Shown here piece after piece: positions 56,675 through 64,000 of a stretch of DNA of 64,000 nucleotides. The position numbers and the translations under genes are program-made. This stretch comes from Tropicimonas marinistellae (GTDB lineage: Bacteria; Pseudomonadota; Alphaproteobacteria; Rhodobacterales; Rhodobacteraceae). The stretch is taken from assembly GCF_001509585.1 (NCBI RefSeq), contig NZ_LNCI01000003.1:372001-436000 (forward strand), read 5' to 3'. The stretch's first letter is position 1; every line of letters starts with the position of its first letter. The notes under the pieces are model-generated. The model was not told where the DNA came from. It saw only the letters and a program-made list of their open reading frames with translations, and ran no database searches.

Positions 56675-57455
56675 GCAGCGCTTCCCCGACGAGTAAGGTG
56701 ACGATCAGGAGCGAGAATAACGCCGCAAAAACAATGTCATTTTGGCTAAGGCAGAAGCGCTTCATAAGCGGGATATGGCCGGTAAATCCGCGGCATTTCA
56801 TGGCGTCCATAATGCGTTCCGATCGCTCCACCGAACGTACCAGCATCATCCCCAGAAGGTAGCCGACGCTCCTGTAGGTGTGCCAGCATGTTGAGGGGCG
56901 GAACCCACGTGCTTTCATCGCAAGGCGCAGGCGCATGTATTCCTGCCGCAATACCTCGATGTAGCGCACCGTGAACATCAGCAGATGAACAAGGCCAGCC
57001 GGTACCCGCAGGCTGTGAAGCGCGTGGCCGAGCACGACCGGTTCCATCGTGCCAACCAGTGCCATCAAGGCCAGTATCACCGCATTTGCCTTCAGCGCGA
57101 TCCGCGTCGCCTGCGCTAACCCCTCCCAGGAAGCGCTTATTCCCCAGATGGTTAGAATCGGTTCTCCCGGTACCGTGAAGGGCAACAGGATCAGCATGAA
57201 GAGAATAAAGCTGTCCATCGCCACCATTCGTCGAAGCGTTTGGCGCGGCGGCAGGCGAGAGGCCACCAGGAGCGCAAGGGCGATAGCGACGGCCGCAACC
57301 AGTGTGCCGAAGCTATCGCAGGTCACCACGGTCACCGCGAAGCCGACTGCGCAGAGAATGCGCGCACGGGGGTCGAGCTGTGCCAGCCAGCCGGTCTGAT
57401 GGCCCGGTGCGTTGGAGGGCAGCGCGGTGCCGGTGATGGTGGGAATGCCGCTCAT
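56661..57455 (-). CDS. cbiQ: ECF transporter T component (CbiQ type)
   Basis: A 264-residue membrane protein with about five to six TM segments. The two T-component coupling motifs are present as LRLAMKARGFRPST and RIMDAMKCRGFTG, each with the A-x-R-G/ARG-type signature that contacts the ATPases. N-terminal LDPRARILCAVGFAV is also typical. It links the ATPase to the CbiM-like S component. Its start overlaps the stop of the upstream gene (ATGA). Confidence 0.92.
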   Translation of the reverse strand: MSGIPTITGTALPSNAPGHQTGWLAQLDPRARILCAVGFAVTVVTCDSFGTLVAAVAIALALLVASRLPPRQTLRRMVAMDSFILFMLILLPFTVPGEPILTIWGISASWEGLAQATRIALKANAVILALMALVGTMEPVVLGHALHSLRVPAGLVHLLMFTVRYIEVLRQEYMRLRLAMKARGFRPSTCWHTYRSVGYLLGMMLVRSVERSERIMDAMKCRGFTGHIPLMKRFCLSQNDIVFAALFSLLIVTLLVGEALHAAV

Positions 57456-58090
57456 GTGGCGCTCCGCAGCCGGTGACGCGCGGCGACGTAGAAGCCGAGA
57501 CCAAAGAGACCGACGATGTAGCCAATCCCGCCAAGAATGCTCTGAAGGTCGTTCTTCTCCTTGTAGGCCGCGATCTCCTTGCGCAGCGGGCGCATCTCAT
57601 CTCGAACGATCCGAGCGATATCATCGGCGCCAAGGGCGGGAGGGGCTGAGGTAAGTTGAGCCGTGTTCGGTTCCGCAGCAATGGCAATGGTGGCGGCGGC
57701 TCCCGGTGTTTCGGGAGCGGCAGCATTTGCGACGGATGAGGCCGCCGCGCCCACGACGGACGTTCCCAATAGGGCGGCCACTTCGTCGGCGGGCATTGTT
57801 GCCTCACCAACATGACCCGCGCCCAGGTTGGCGCGGAACACATGGGTCACCGCCGTGCGCGGCGTGAAGACGAAGAATCCGTCTGCGTCGGTCACGGTCT
57901 CGCCGAGCTTCGTGCCGTTCTCATCGAAAACCTCGATCGGGGTTCCTTCCTTGGCAGTATCACCGCTGGAGAAACCCAACTCGCCTTCGATCTGAGTGCC
58001 GGACGGGAAAACCCCCATCACCACCTTGTGCGCGACGGCAGGCAAAGGCAGCAATGCCAACGAAAGGGCAAGGCAAACAGCGCGTATCAT
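57452..58090 (-). CDS. Additional periplasmic/anchored component of ECF metal transporter (NikL/CbiL-like)
   Basis: A 212-residue protein with a signal peptide (LALSLALLPLPAVAHK), an extracytoplasmic domain with carboxypeptidase-regulatory-like features (TPIEVFDENGTKLGETVTDADG, FFVFTPRTAVTH), an Ala-rich linker, and a C-terminal TM (LGGIGYIVGLFGLGFYVAA). The His directly after the cleavage site (AHK) is typical of these metal transporter extras and may bind metal. NikL-like proteins replace CbiN in NikMKLQO systems. It overlaps cbiM by four bases. Confidence 0.82.
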   Translation of the reverse strand: MIRAVCLALSLALLPLPAVAHKVVMGVFPSGTQIEGELGFSSGDTAKEGTPIEVFDENGTKLGETVTDADGFFVFTPRTAVTHVFRANLGAGHVGEATMPADEVAALLGTSVVGAAASSVANAAAPETPGAAATIAIAAEPNTAQLTSAPPALGADDIARIVRDEMRPLRKEIAAYKEKNDLQSILGGIGYIVGLFGLGFYVAARHRLRSAT

Positions 58091-58704
58091 GATCTGGCTC
58101 CCTCGAAAACGTCGAAAAGCTCCGGTTTGACCTGTCGGGCGAGGTACACCGCGGCCCCCGTCAAAAGGGCCTCGATCACCATCACCGGGATATGGGCGAA
58201 GAAGACGAGCTTGGCAGGGGCGAAGAATTCCTCGCCAGTCAGTGCCAGCGATAGGGCCACGAAGATCGTGGTCAGGGCGATTGCCATGGCTCCGCCGATG
58301 GCACCCCAGATGGCGCCAGTCGCCGGTGTGCCTGATAGCACCAGACGCCGTAGGATCACGCCGACGATCACGGCCGGCATCGCGATATTGAACGTATTGA
58401 CGCCGAGCACCGTGACCCCGCCAAAGCCGAAGAACACCGCCTGAAGCAGCAGTCCGACAAACAGCGCGGGAAATGCGGCCCAGCCGAGCACAAGCCCGGC
58501 CAGACCGTTCATGATCAGGTGTACCGACGACGGTCCGATGGGCACATGGACAAGCGACGCCACGAAGAACGTGGCCGACAGAACCCCGGCGACCGGGATC
58601 TTTTCCATCGGCAGGCGTCGCAGCCCGAGCGCCAGTCCGCCCAGGGTGAGTACGGCGCCGCCGATCACCACCGGGTTAGAGAGAGCTCCGTCGACGACGT
58701 GCAT
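58087..58704 (-). CDS. cbiM: ECF transporter S component, cobalt/nickel (CbiM/NikM type)
   Basis: A 205-residue membrane protein with about six to seven TM segments. The N-terminus MHVVDGALSNPVV contains the essential metal-binding Met-His-x-x-Asp-Gly of CbiM/NikM, where His2 coordinates Co or Ni. HVPIGPSSVHLIMNGLAG supplies further ligand residues (two His). The gene lies between nikK- and nikL-like genes. Metal choice between Co and Ni cannot be read from the sequence; the riboswitch upstream argues for cobalt. Confidence 0.93.
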   Translation of the reverse strand: MHVVDGALSNPVVIGGAVLTLGGLALGLRRLPMEKIPVAGVLSATFFVASLVHVPIGPSSVHLIMNGLAGLVLGWAAFPALFVGLLLQAVFFGFGGVTVLGVNTFNIAMPAVIVGVILRRLVLSGTPATGAIWGAIGGAMAIALTTIFVALSLALTGEEFFAPAKLVFFAHIPVMVIEALLTGAAVYLARQVKPELFDVFEGARS

Positions 58705-58707
58705 CGT

Positions 58708-59499
58708 TCACTCCATGTCCCAGGCGCGGATCCAGATGACGGCATCCTGGCTGAGTTCCTTGCCTTCGAATTCCGTTTCCGGCCCCGAACCGAGCGCGGC
58801 GAACCCCCAGAAGCCGGACTTCGGGATGCCGAAGGTGAAATAGCCCGCGTCGTCCGACACCGCGACAAGCGGACCCCCGGGCATGGGCGCGGAAGTCGGT
58901 GCGAGTGTCTTATTGCTCTCCATGTCTGGTGCGGCGGCGATATACTCCACCTCGATCTCGGCTCCGGCCACCGGCTCACCGTTCGACAGGACCCGGCCGG
59001 TAAAGGTGGAGCCGGTGACGACGTTCGTGGGCTTGTTGAGCGGCACGATCTCCGTCTTCAGGCCCTGCGGTTCGGTCCAATCCGTCGGCATCTCGTTGCG
59101 GTTGAGATAGCTCTTGGTGATCTGCTGGATGTAGATATCCTCGCTCTCCTCGTAATAGGGCGCGGGCACCAGCACGAGCACGTAGTCGCCCGACCGCTTC
59201 ACCGGAACGGTGGCGTCGTAGGCGGCGGCGGAATTTCCAGTGCCGGTGAAGGTGATCGGGGCGAGCCTGTCCTTGAGGTCGATCGTCTCGCCGCGATGGA
59301 CGGCGTAGAATTCGAGAGGCTCACCCATATCCATCACGTGGCCGTTTTCAAACGGATGCCAGAAGACCAGTTTCAGTGGCAGTTCCACGGGCGCTTCGAT
59401 GATCGTATCGGGCGAATAAATGAGCTGGAAATGCGCGAAAGCCGCCTGGGAAAGGCCGAGGCTGGCGAGGCTCGCCAGAAGGAAGCTACGTACAGTCAT
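58708..59499 (-). CDS. NikK-like periplasmic component of ECF metal transporter (DUF4198)
   Basis: A 263-residue exported protein. Signal peptide MTVRSFLLASLASLGLSQAA with cleavage before AHFQLIYSP, giving an early His. The mature protein is a DUF4198-type domain (KLVFWHPFENGHVMDMGEP with several His/Met that may hold metal), and NVVTGSTFTGRVLSNGEPV in a carboxypeptidase-regulatory-like fold. NikK proteins are found with NikM and NikL in ECF nickel/cobalt transporters. It is the first gene of the operon behind the cobalamin riboswitch. Confidence 0.83.
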   Translation of the reverse strand: MTVRSFLLASLASLGLSQAAFAHFQLIYSPDTIIEAPVELPLKLVFWHPFENGHVMDMGEPLEFYAVHRGETIDLKDRLAPITFTGTGNSAAAYDATVPVKRSGDYVLVLVPAPYYEESEDIYIQQITKSYLNRNEMPTDWTEPQGLKTEIVPLNKPTNVVTGSTFTGRVLSNGEPVAGAEIEVEYIAAAPDMESNKTLAPTSAPMPGGPLVAVSDDAGYFTFGIPKSGFWGFAALGSGPETEFEGKELSQDAVIWIRAWDME

Positions 59500-59644
59500 G
59501 TGTCGTCTCTCACTCGATAGTGCCGCGCGTGACGGCAGGTGTGAAAGGATCGACGGGGTATTTGGCTCGAAACGGGGGAAGGTACTTGCCCGGCTCGCGC
59601 CAGACGCTCACCCCGGCGTCCGGTTGGACCACAGAGCGGGCTCC

Positions 59645-59835
59645 GTGCGGCCTCGGCAGGTCTCCTGACTTGCGGGTCGATGCTCGGCTGGCCTTCCCGG
59701 GGCTCGTCGCGCCCAGTGGCTTTTTCAGCTTCGCTCTCCGCTCACAGTTGCGGGGGCAGTCACGGATTTGGTCCCTGATGGGTACGCCACACCGTGTTCC
59801 CTTTTTCATCCCCGGTGCGCTTGCATCCGACCGGG
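59645..59835 (-). ncRNA. Cobalamin (B12) riboswitch upstream of the ECF transporter operon
   Basis: Reading the minus strand, the conserved parts of the AdoCbl aptamer come in the expected order: GCGCACCGG and AAAAAGGGAAC near the 5' side, CCCGCAACTGTGAGCGG, AAAGCCACTGGGC, GGGAAGGCC, and CAAGTCAGGAGACCTGCCG at the 3' side (the B12 box). The 3' end lies about 150 bases before the nikK-like start. High cobalamin should switch off the transporter. The exact ends and P1 stem are estimated. Confidence 0.92.
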
Positions 59836-60219
59836 AAACCGAAGATGACGTCTTGTGTCCCCGCGCATGGCCAGTTGTCAATCTCGTAGTGCCGGGGGCG
59901 GCGATTTCACCCAATCGGGTTGCGCAGCCCTCCCGGCAGGCACCGAGAATCGTGCCGATGGGGTCAGAAGCGCCGGTCGACCGGACTGCGATCCTGCGTC
60001 GCTTGCCGTTCGAGCCGGGCGCTGCTAGGGGACGGGCGACGATGCCGGAAGGCGGAACGGGAGAAAGGCGGCTCCGACCCACACCGGGGGAGCGGCCGAT
60101 CATCGTCTGAGCGGGCGCGTTCGGTGCCCGCGCTGGCCCCGTATTGCAGCCGGTTTGGGCAAGCGAAGGAGCCAGGCCATGACCACTGTCCAAAATGTGC
60201 GATCAGCGGAACCCGGCCG
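59836..60219. other. Upstream region of the cobalamin biosynthesis operon
   Basis: About 380 bases on the plus strand before cbiX. No gene is supported and no second B12 box in plus orientation is seen, so the biosynthetic operon seems not to share the riboswitch. A plus-strand open frame here (59520-60110) runs antisense through the riboswitch and is taken as chance. Confidence 0.45.
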
Positions 60220-61332
60220 ATGAGCAAGATCGGTGTGATGCTCTGCGGGCATGGCTCCCGATCGCAGGCGGCGGTGGACGAATTCGCCGTGCTGGCCCGA
60301 AAATTACCGGCCTTGCTGCCCGATGACTGGATGGTCGACTACGGTTACCTGGAATTCGCCAATCCGGTCATCCGGGCCGGGCTCGACAACCTGCGCGAGG
60401 CGGGATGCGAGCGTATCCTTGCAGTTCCGGGCATGCTGTTCGCCGCGATGCACGCGAAGAACGACATCCCGTCGGTTCTCAACGCTTATGCCGCCGAACA
60501 CGGAATCGCGGTGGATTACGGACGCGATCTTGGCGTCGATGCGCGGATGATTGCAGCGGCGGCCGACCGGATTGCCGACGCTATGGCACAGGCCGACGCA
60601 GCCGAAGGTGCCGTTCCGGTGCAGGAAACCTGCCTGGTTGTGATCGGGCGCGGTGCATCGGACCCGGATGCCAATGCCAACGTTTCCAAGATTGCGCGCA
60701 TGCTCTGGGAGGGGATGGGATTCGGCTGGTGCGAGGTAGGGTATTCCGGTGTGACCTTTCCGCTGGTGGAACCCGCGTTGGAACAGGCCGCGAAGCTCGG
60801 ATTCCGGCGATACATCGTCTTCCCGTACTTTCTCTTCACGGGCATCCTGATCGACCGGATCTACGGGTTCACGGACATGGTCGCGGCGGCCAATCCGCAG
60901 GCGCAATGGGTGAAGGCGGGATACCTGAACGACCATCCGAAGGTGTTGGAGACATTTGCCGAACGTGTGACCGAGATCCTTGACGGTGACACCGCGATGA
61001 ACTGTGGCTTGTGCAAGTACCGGACACAGGTCCTCGGTTTCGAGGCCGAGGTGGGCATGGCACAGGAAAGCCATCATCACCACGTGGAGGGGCAGGGGGC
61101 GAGCGCGCCGGGTTCCAACGTGGAGGATTGCGAGAAGTGCGATACCTTCTGCACTGGCGCGTGCCGGCTGGATAGCGGAGGACATTCCCACCAGCACACG
61201 CACGGGCATCATCACAACCATGCGCACGGACATCATCACGGGCATGATCACGATCATCACCATCCGCCCTATCCCCACGCCGATCATCCGATGGGGCCGG
61301 AGAGCGTGCGCAAGCACCTGAAATCCAGCTGA
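60220..61332 (+). CDS. cbiX: Sirohydrochlorin cobaltochelatase-like CbiX with His-rich tail
   Basis: A 370-residue protein. Two CbiX-type chelatase domains: the first begins IGVMLCGHGSRSQAAVDEFA, with the metal-binding His in CGHGS; the second has LVVIGRGASDPDANANVSK and VGYSGVTFPLVEPAL. After them come CGLCKYR and CEKCDTFCTGACR, clusters of cysteines that may bind an Fe-S centre or metal, and a tail with more than twenty His (residues about 325-358) that may store cobalt. It inserts cobalt into sirohydrochlorin or a related precursor. The stop overlaps the next gene's ATG by one base. Confidence 0.87.
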   Translation: MSKIGVMLCGHGSRSQAAVDEFAVLARKLPALLPDDWMVDYGYLEFANPVIRAGLDNLREAGCERILAVPGMLFAAMHAKNDIPSVLNAYAAEHGIAVDYGRDLGVDARMIAAAADRIADAMAQADAAEGAVPVQETCLVVIGRGASDPDANANVSKIARMLWEGMGFGWCEVGYSGVTFPLVEPALEQAAKLGFRRYIVFPYFLFTGILIDRIYGFTDMVAAANPQAQWVKAGYLNDHPKVLETFAERVTEILDGDTAMNCGLCKYRTQVLGFEAEVGMAQESHHHHVEGQGASAPGSNVEDCEKCDTFCTGACRLDSGGHSHQHTHGHHHNHAHGHHHGHDHDHHHPPYPHADHPMGPESVRKHLKSS

Positions 61333-62051
61333 TGTTGGACTACGAGCGCGATCCGGCGGCGATCTATCGGCAGAGCTTCGCAACAATCGAAGCGGAAGCC
61401 GACTTATCGGCGCTTCCTGCGGCGGCGCGGCCCATGACTGTGCGCTTGATCCATGCCTGCGGCATGGTGGAGATTGCCGCCGACCTGCGTTTTTCGGACG
61501 GGGCGTTCGAGGCAGGGCGGGCGGCTCTGGCAAGTTGCCTGCATGCTGATCAATCCGACGTCTCTCCGCGCGTTGCGTCCGCCATTTCGCGCGAGACCGT
61601 TTCTGTCGGTTCTCGTGGCCTTCCCATACTCTGCGACAGCGAAATGGTGGCCCGCGGCATTATCGGGCGCGCTTTGCCCAAGGAGGCAGCCCCTGTGGTT
61701 ACGCTGAACGATCCGCGCACGTCCGAACTTGCCAATCGTCTCGGGACGACACGGTCAGCAGCGGCCACCGAGTTGTGGAGTGACCGGCTGGAAGGCAGCA
61801 TTGTCGCCATCGGCAATGCACCCACGGCGCTGTTTCACCTGCTGGAAGGGCTGGAGCGGGGCTGGCCGCGCCCGGCATTGATCCTCGGCTTTCCGGTTGG
61901 CTTCGTGGGGGCTGCGGAGAGCAAGCAGGCGCTCGCCGAATTGCCTCACGGCGTGCCGTTCGTCACACTGCTGGGCCGCCGCGGCGGATCGGCGATGGCT
62001 GCCGCGGCGGTCAACTCCCTGACCCTCGGGCTGAGGGGAGATGGAACGTGA
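61332..62051 (+). CDS. cobH: Precorrin-8X methylmutase
   Basis: A 239-residue CobH/CbiC protein that moves the C11 methyl to C12 to form hydrogenobyrinate. The catalytic His is His41 in RLIHACGMVEIAADL. Other family parts: ILCDSEMVARGI, TLNDPRTSELANRLGTTRSA, IGNAPTALFHLLE and GFPVGFVGAAESKQAL. It overlaps cbiX upstream and cobL downstream (four bases), showing operon structure. Confidence 0.95.
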   Translation: MLDYERDPAAIYRQSFATIEAEADLSALPAAARPMTVRLIHACGMVEIAADLRFSDGAFEAGRAALASCLHADQSDVSPRVASAISRETVSVGSRGLPILCDSEMVARGIIGRALPKEAAPVVTLNDPRTSELANRLGTTRSAAATELWSDRLEGSIVAIGNAPTALFHLLEGLERGWPRPALILGFPVGFVGAAESKQALAELPHGVPFVTLLGRRGGSAMAAAAVNSLTLGLRGDGT

Positions 62052-63241
62052 GCGCATGGCTTGACGTAATCGGCATGGGCGACGATGGCTGGGACGGACT
62101 TGCACCCGCCGCCCGGTCGCGACTGCAAGAGGCAGAGGTGATCGTCACCGGCCCGCGCCTGGATGCGAAACTCCCGGAATTGAACGCGGAACGAAAACTC
62201 TGGCCATCTCCCTTCCGCGACCTTGCCGACGAACTCGCACGGCATCGCGGCCGTCGTGTCGCCGTTCTGGTGACCGGCGATCCTCTCTGGTATTCCGCCG
62301 GAGCGCTCTTTCTACGCCGCTTTGGACCCGACGAGATCACCTACTACCCGCAGCTTTCGGCTTTCCAACTCGCCGCCGCACGCATGAAATGGAGCCTCGC
62401 CGATGCGGAGACCCTCACCATTCACGGCAGACCGGCTGAACAGGCGATCCCATTCTTCACCCCCGGTGCGCGCCTGCTGATCCTGACCAAGGATGGCAAG
62501 TCGCCCGCAAAGGTGGCGACGATGCTGACAGAACGCGGGATGGGCGCCAGCCGGCTGACAGTGCTGGCCAGTCTGGGCGGGTCGGCGGAGAGCCGGACCG
62601 AGGGGACCGCGGTGGATTGGTCGGGCGAGGCGCCGGATTTCCACGTTCTCGCGGTCGAGTGCCTTGGTGCGCCGGGTGGAGTGGTCTTGCCGCGCACGGG
62701 GCTGCCCGACGCGGCCTTCTCGCATGATGGACAACTCACCAAGCGCGAATTGCGGGTGTTGACGCTGGCCGCGCTCGCGCCCCGGCGCGGCCAATTGCTG
62801 TGGGACATCGGCACCGGCTGTGGCTCGGTCGCAATCGAATGGATGCGCGCGGACCGGGACATGCGGGCGATTGGCTTTGACCGGTCCGCGGAGCGGTTGG
62901 CCATGGCCTCTGAAAACGCGACCCGGCTTGGGGCGCCGCGTCTCGATCTTCGCCATGCGGAAGTACCGGATGCACTCACCGATTTGCCCGCACCCGATGC
63001 CGTTTTCATTGGCGGCGGCCTGTCCGAACAGACGGCTGCGGCGGCGCTGGGTGCTTTGCGACCGCATGGTCGCCTCGTCGCCAATGCGGTCACTCTGGAC
63101 AGCGAGGCGGCATTGGCGCGCCTGCATGCGCAGCACGGCGGCAGCCTCATCCGGGTTTCGGTCGCCCGCGCGACCCCCGTGGGCCGCATGCGCGGCTGGA
63201 AGCCGATGATGCCCGTCACGCAATGGAGTTTCACGAAATGA
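62048..63241 (+). CDS. cobL: Precorrin-6Y C5,15-methyltransferase (decarboxylating), CbiE-CbiT fusion
   Basis: A 397-residue fusion. The N-terminal CbiE part (to about residue 200) has VIGMGDDGWDGLAPAA and VLVTGDPLWYSAGALF; the C-terminal CbiT part has RELRVLTLAALAPRRGQ and the SAM site LWDIGTGCGSVAIEWMR. Together they methylate C5 and C15 and remove the acetate carboxyl at C12. Start and stop overlap the neighbours as ATGA. Confidence 0.94.
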   Translation: MSAWLDVIGMGDDGWDGLAPAARSRLQEAEVIVTGPRLDAKLPELNAERKLWPSPFRDLADELARHRGRRVAVLVTGDPLWYSAGALFLRRFGPDEITYYPQLSAFQLAAARMKWSLADAETLTIHGRPAEQAIPFFTPGARLLILTKDGKSPAKVATMLTERGMGASRLTVLASLGGSAESRTEGTAVDWSGEAPDFHVLAVECLGAPGGVVLPRTGLPDAAFSHDGQLTKRELRVLTLAALAPRRGQLLWDIGTGCGSVAIEWMRADRDMRAIGFDRSAERLAMASENATRLGAPRLDLRHAEVPDALTDLPAPDAVFIGGGLSEQTAAAALGALRPHGRLVANAVTLDSEAALARLHAQHGGSLIRVSVARATPVGRMRGWKPMMPVTQWSFTK

Positions 63242-63936
63242 GCGGCACACTCTACGGGCTGGGTCTTGGCCCTGGCGATCCGGAGTTGATGACCCTGAAA
63301 GCGCATCGTCTGATCTCCACCGCCGAAGTCATTGCCTATCCGGCCCCAGACAGCGGTGACAGCTTCGCCCGCTCGATTGCCGCGAGTTTCATACCGGTCG
63401 GCGCGCGCGAGATACCAATCGTGATCCCCATGCGCAGCGCGCGCTTTCCGGCGCAGGAAGTCTATGACGCAGCCGCCGGAGAGATCGCGGCGGTGCTGGA
63501 AACCGGCGGGGATGTGGTCGTGCTCTGCGAAGGCGATCCGTTCTTCTACGGCTCTTTCATGTATCTGTTCGCCCGGCTGGCGGATCGGTTCCCGACGGAG
63601 GTCGTGCCCGGCGTTTCGTCGTTGTGCGCCGTCACCGCCGCCGCAGGCCTGCCGCTCATTGCACGTGACGAGGTGCTGACGGTATTGCCGGCAACCTTGC
63701 CGGCCGCCGAACTGGAGGCGCAGATCCGCAAATCGAACGCCGTGGCCATCATGAAACTCGGACGCCATTTCGCCAAGGTCCGGTCCATGCTGGACGGATT
63801 GGGGTTGGGTGAAAGGGCCGTATTCGTCTCCCACGCCTCGCTGCCGGAACAGAACGTCTGTCCGCTCTCGCGCGCCCCGGAGACGGTGCCCTACTTCTCG
63901 ATGGTCGTTCTGCCGGGGAGGGATTCGCATGTCTGA
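63238..63936 (+). CDS. cobI: Precorrin-2 C20-methyltransferase
   Basis: A 232-residue SAM-dependent methyltransferase. ATG 63238 overlaps the cobL stop (ATGA). GLGLGPGDPELMTLKAHRLI is the N-terminal tetrapyrrole methylase signature; CEGDPFFYGSFMYLFARL and VVPGVSSLCAVTAAAGLPL follow. It makes precorrin-3A from precorrin-2, which indicates the aerobic type of cobalamin route in combination with CobH and CobL. Confidence 0.94.
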   Translation: MSGTLYGLGLGPGDPELMTLKAHRLISTAEVIAYPAPDSGDSFARSIAASFIPVGAREIPIVIPMRSARFPAQEVYDAAAGEIAAVLETGGDVVVLCEGDPFFYGSFMYLFARLADRFPTEVVPGVSSLCAVTAAAGLPLIARDEVLTVLPATLPAAELEAQIRKSNAVAIMKLGRHFAKVRSMLDGLGLGERAVFVSHASLPEQNVCPLSRAPETVPYFSMVVLPGRDSHV

Positions 63937-64000
63937 GCCGGTGCCAGTCATCGTCTCGCTGACGTCGCACGGTGACCTGGCCGCGCGGATTGCCGCAGCA
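63929..64000 (+). CDS. Partial gene at window edge, probably cobalamin biosynthesis (CbiG/CobJ-type N-terminus)
   Basis: Starts at ATG 63929, overlapping the cobI stop by eight bases, and runs out of the window after 24 codons: PVPVIVSLTSHGDLAARIAA. This looks like the N-terminal strand-helix of CbiG-like domains, which in some Rhodobacterales are fused in front of CobJ (precorrin-3B C17-methyltransferase). With so few residues the identity is a guess from position. Confidence 0.45.
   Translation, partial: MSEPVPVIVSLTSHGDLAARIAAA

Noticed and set aside
59520-60110. A 196-codon plus-strand frame upstream of cbiX
   Set aside because: It runs antisense through the cobalamin riboswitch and shows no protein-like features.

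Overview
The window looks like a chromosomal segment of a high-GC alphaproteobacterium, most probably of the Rhodobacterales (Roseobacter/Paracoccus-like). This is inferred from the gene families and their arrangement: a CbiX-CobH-CobL-CobI cobalamin block beside a B12-riboswitch-controlled ECF metal transporter, a DhnA-type class I aldolase near an FtsB-like gene, and pentitol catabolism and polyamine-transport operons. No 16S rRNA or other species marker is present.

Region 1 (1-3476) holds a small exported protein, a YdcF/DUF218-like membrane protein, a two-TM small protein and about 1.5 kb without a convincing gene, ending at an intact tRNA-Cys(GCA) with encoded CCA (3477-3550).

Region 2 (about 3551-30007) is a probable tRNA-Cys genomic island. 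The last 47 bases of the tRNA-Cys gene recur at 29961-30007 with only three mismatches, as expected of attL/attR. Directly inside the left end lie remains of a prophage: a tyrosine-recombinase pseudogene with in-frame stops and a lost catalytic Tyr, a broken ParB-like (DUF6551-type) gene, and a frameshifted large-terminase remnant. The rest is a large exopolysaccharide locus: a polyprenyl-phosphate sugar-1-phosphate transferase, about six glycosyltransferases, a Wzx-type flippase, a Wzy/ligase-type polymerase, two paralogous Wzz-like co-polymerases, an AsnB-type amidotransferase, an ArnA-like sugar-nucleotide decarboxylase/epimerase, and two right-handed beta-helix proteins (one with a 15-bp coding minisatellite, one PL9-like and ending next to an IS3 orfA fragment). 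No outer-membrane Wza-type exporter and no tyrosine kinase is present. Several stretches are eroded. The inference is that EPS genes now occupy an old prophage integration site.

Region 3 (30385-42062) is a pentitol catabolism locus: xylitol dehydrogenase, xylulokinase, AraC regulator, a ribose/xylitol-type ABC transporter (binding protein, double ATPase, permease), an L-xylulose-reductase-like SDR, ribitol 2-dehydrogenase, a D-ribulokinase-type FGGY kinase and a HAD phosphatase. Together they can feed xylitol and ribitol into the pentose phosphate pathway as xylulose-5-P and ribulose-5-P.

Region 4 (42145-49231) is a polyamine-type locus: a LuxR-type regulator divergent from potABCD-like transporter genes, with clustered GGGGGTAT palindromes at the divergent junction, followed by a translationally coupled nitrilase-family amidohydrolase and a class III aminotransferase.

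Region 5 (49521-55916) holds a class I fructose-bisphosphate aldolase with a strong terminator, an unknown exported protein, a long-chain acyl-CoA synthetase, an FtsB-like protein, trpS on the opposite strand and a rhomboid-fold protein that lacks the catalytic Ser and His.

Region 6 (55991-64000) holds an ECF cobalt/nickel transporter operon (nikK-cbiM-nikL-cbiQ-cbiO, minus strand) behind a cobalamin riboswitch, and divergently a cobalamin biosynthesis operon (cbiX, cobH, cobL, cobI, then a gene cut by the window edge) with overlapping stop/start codons.
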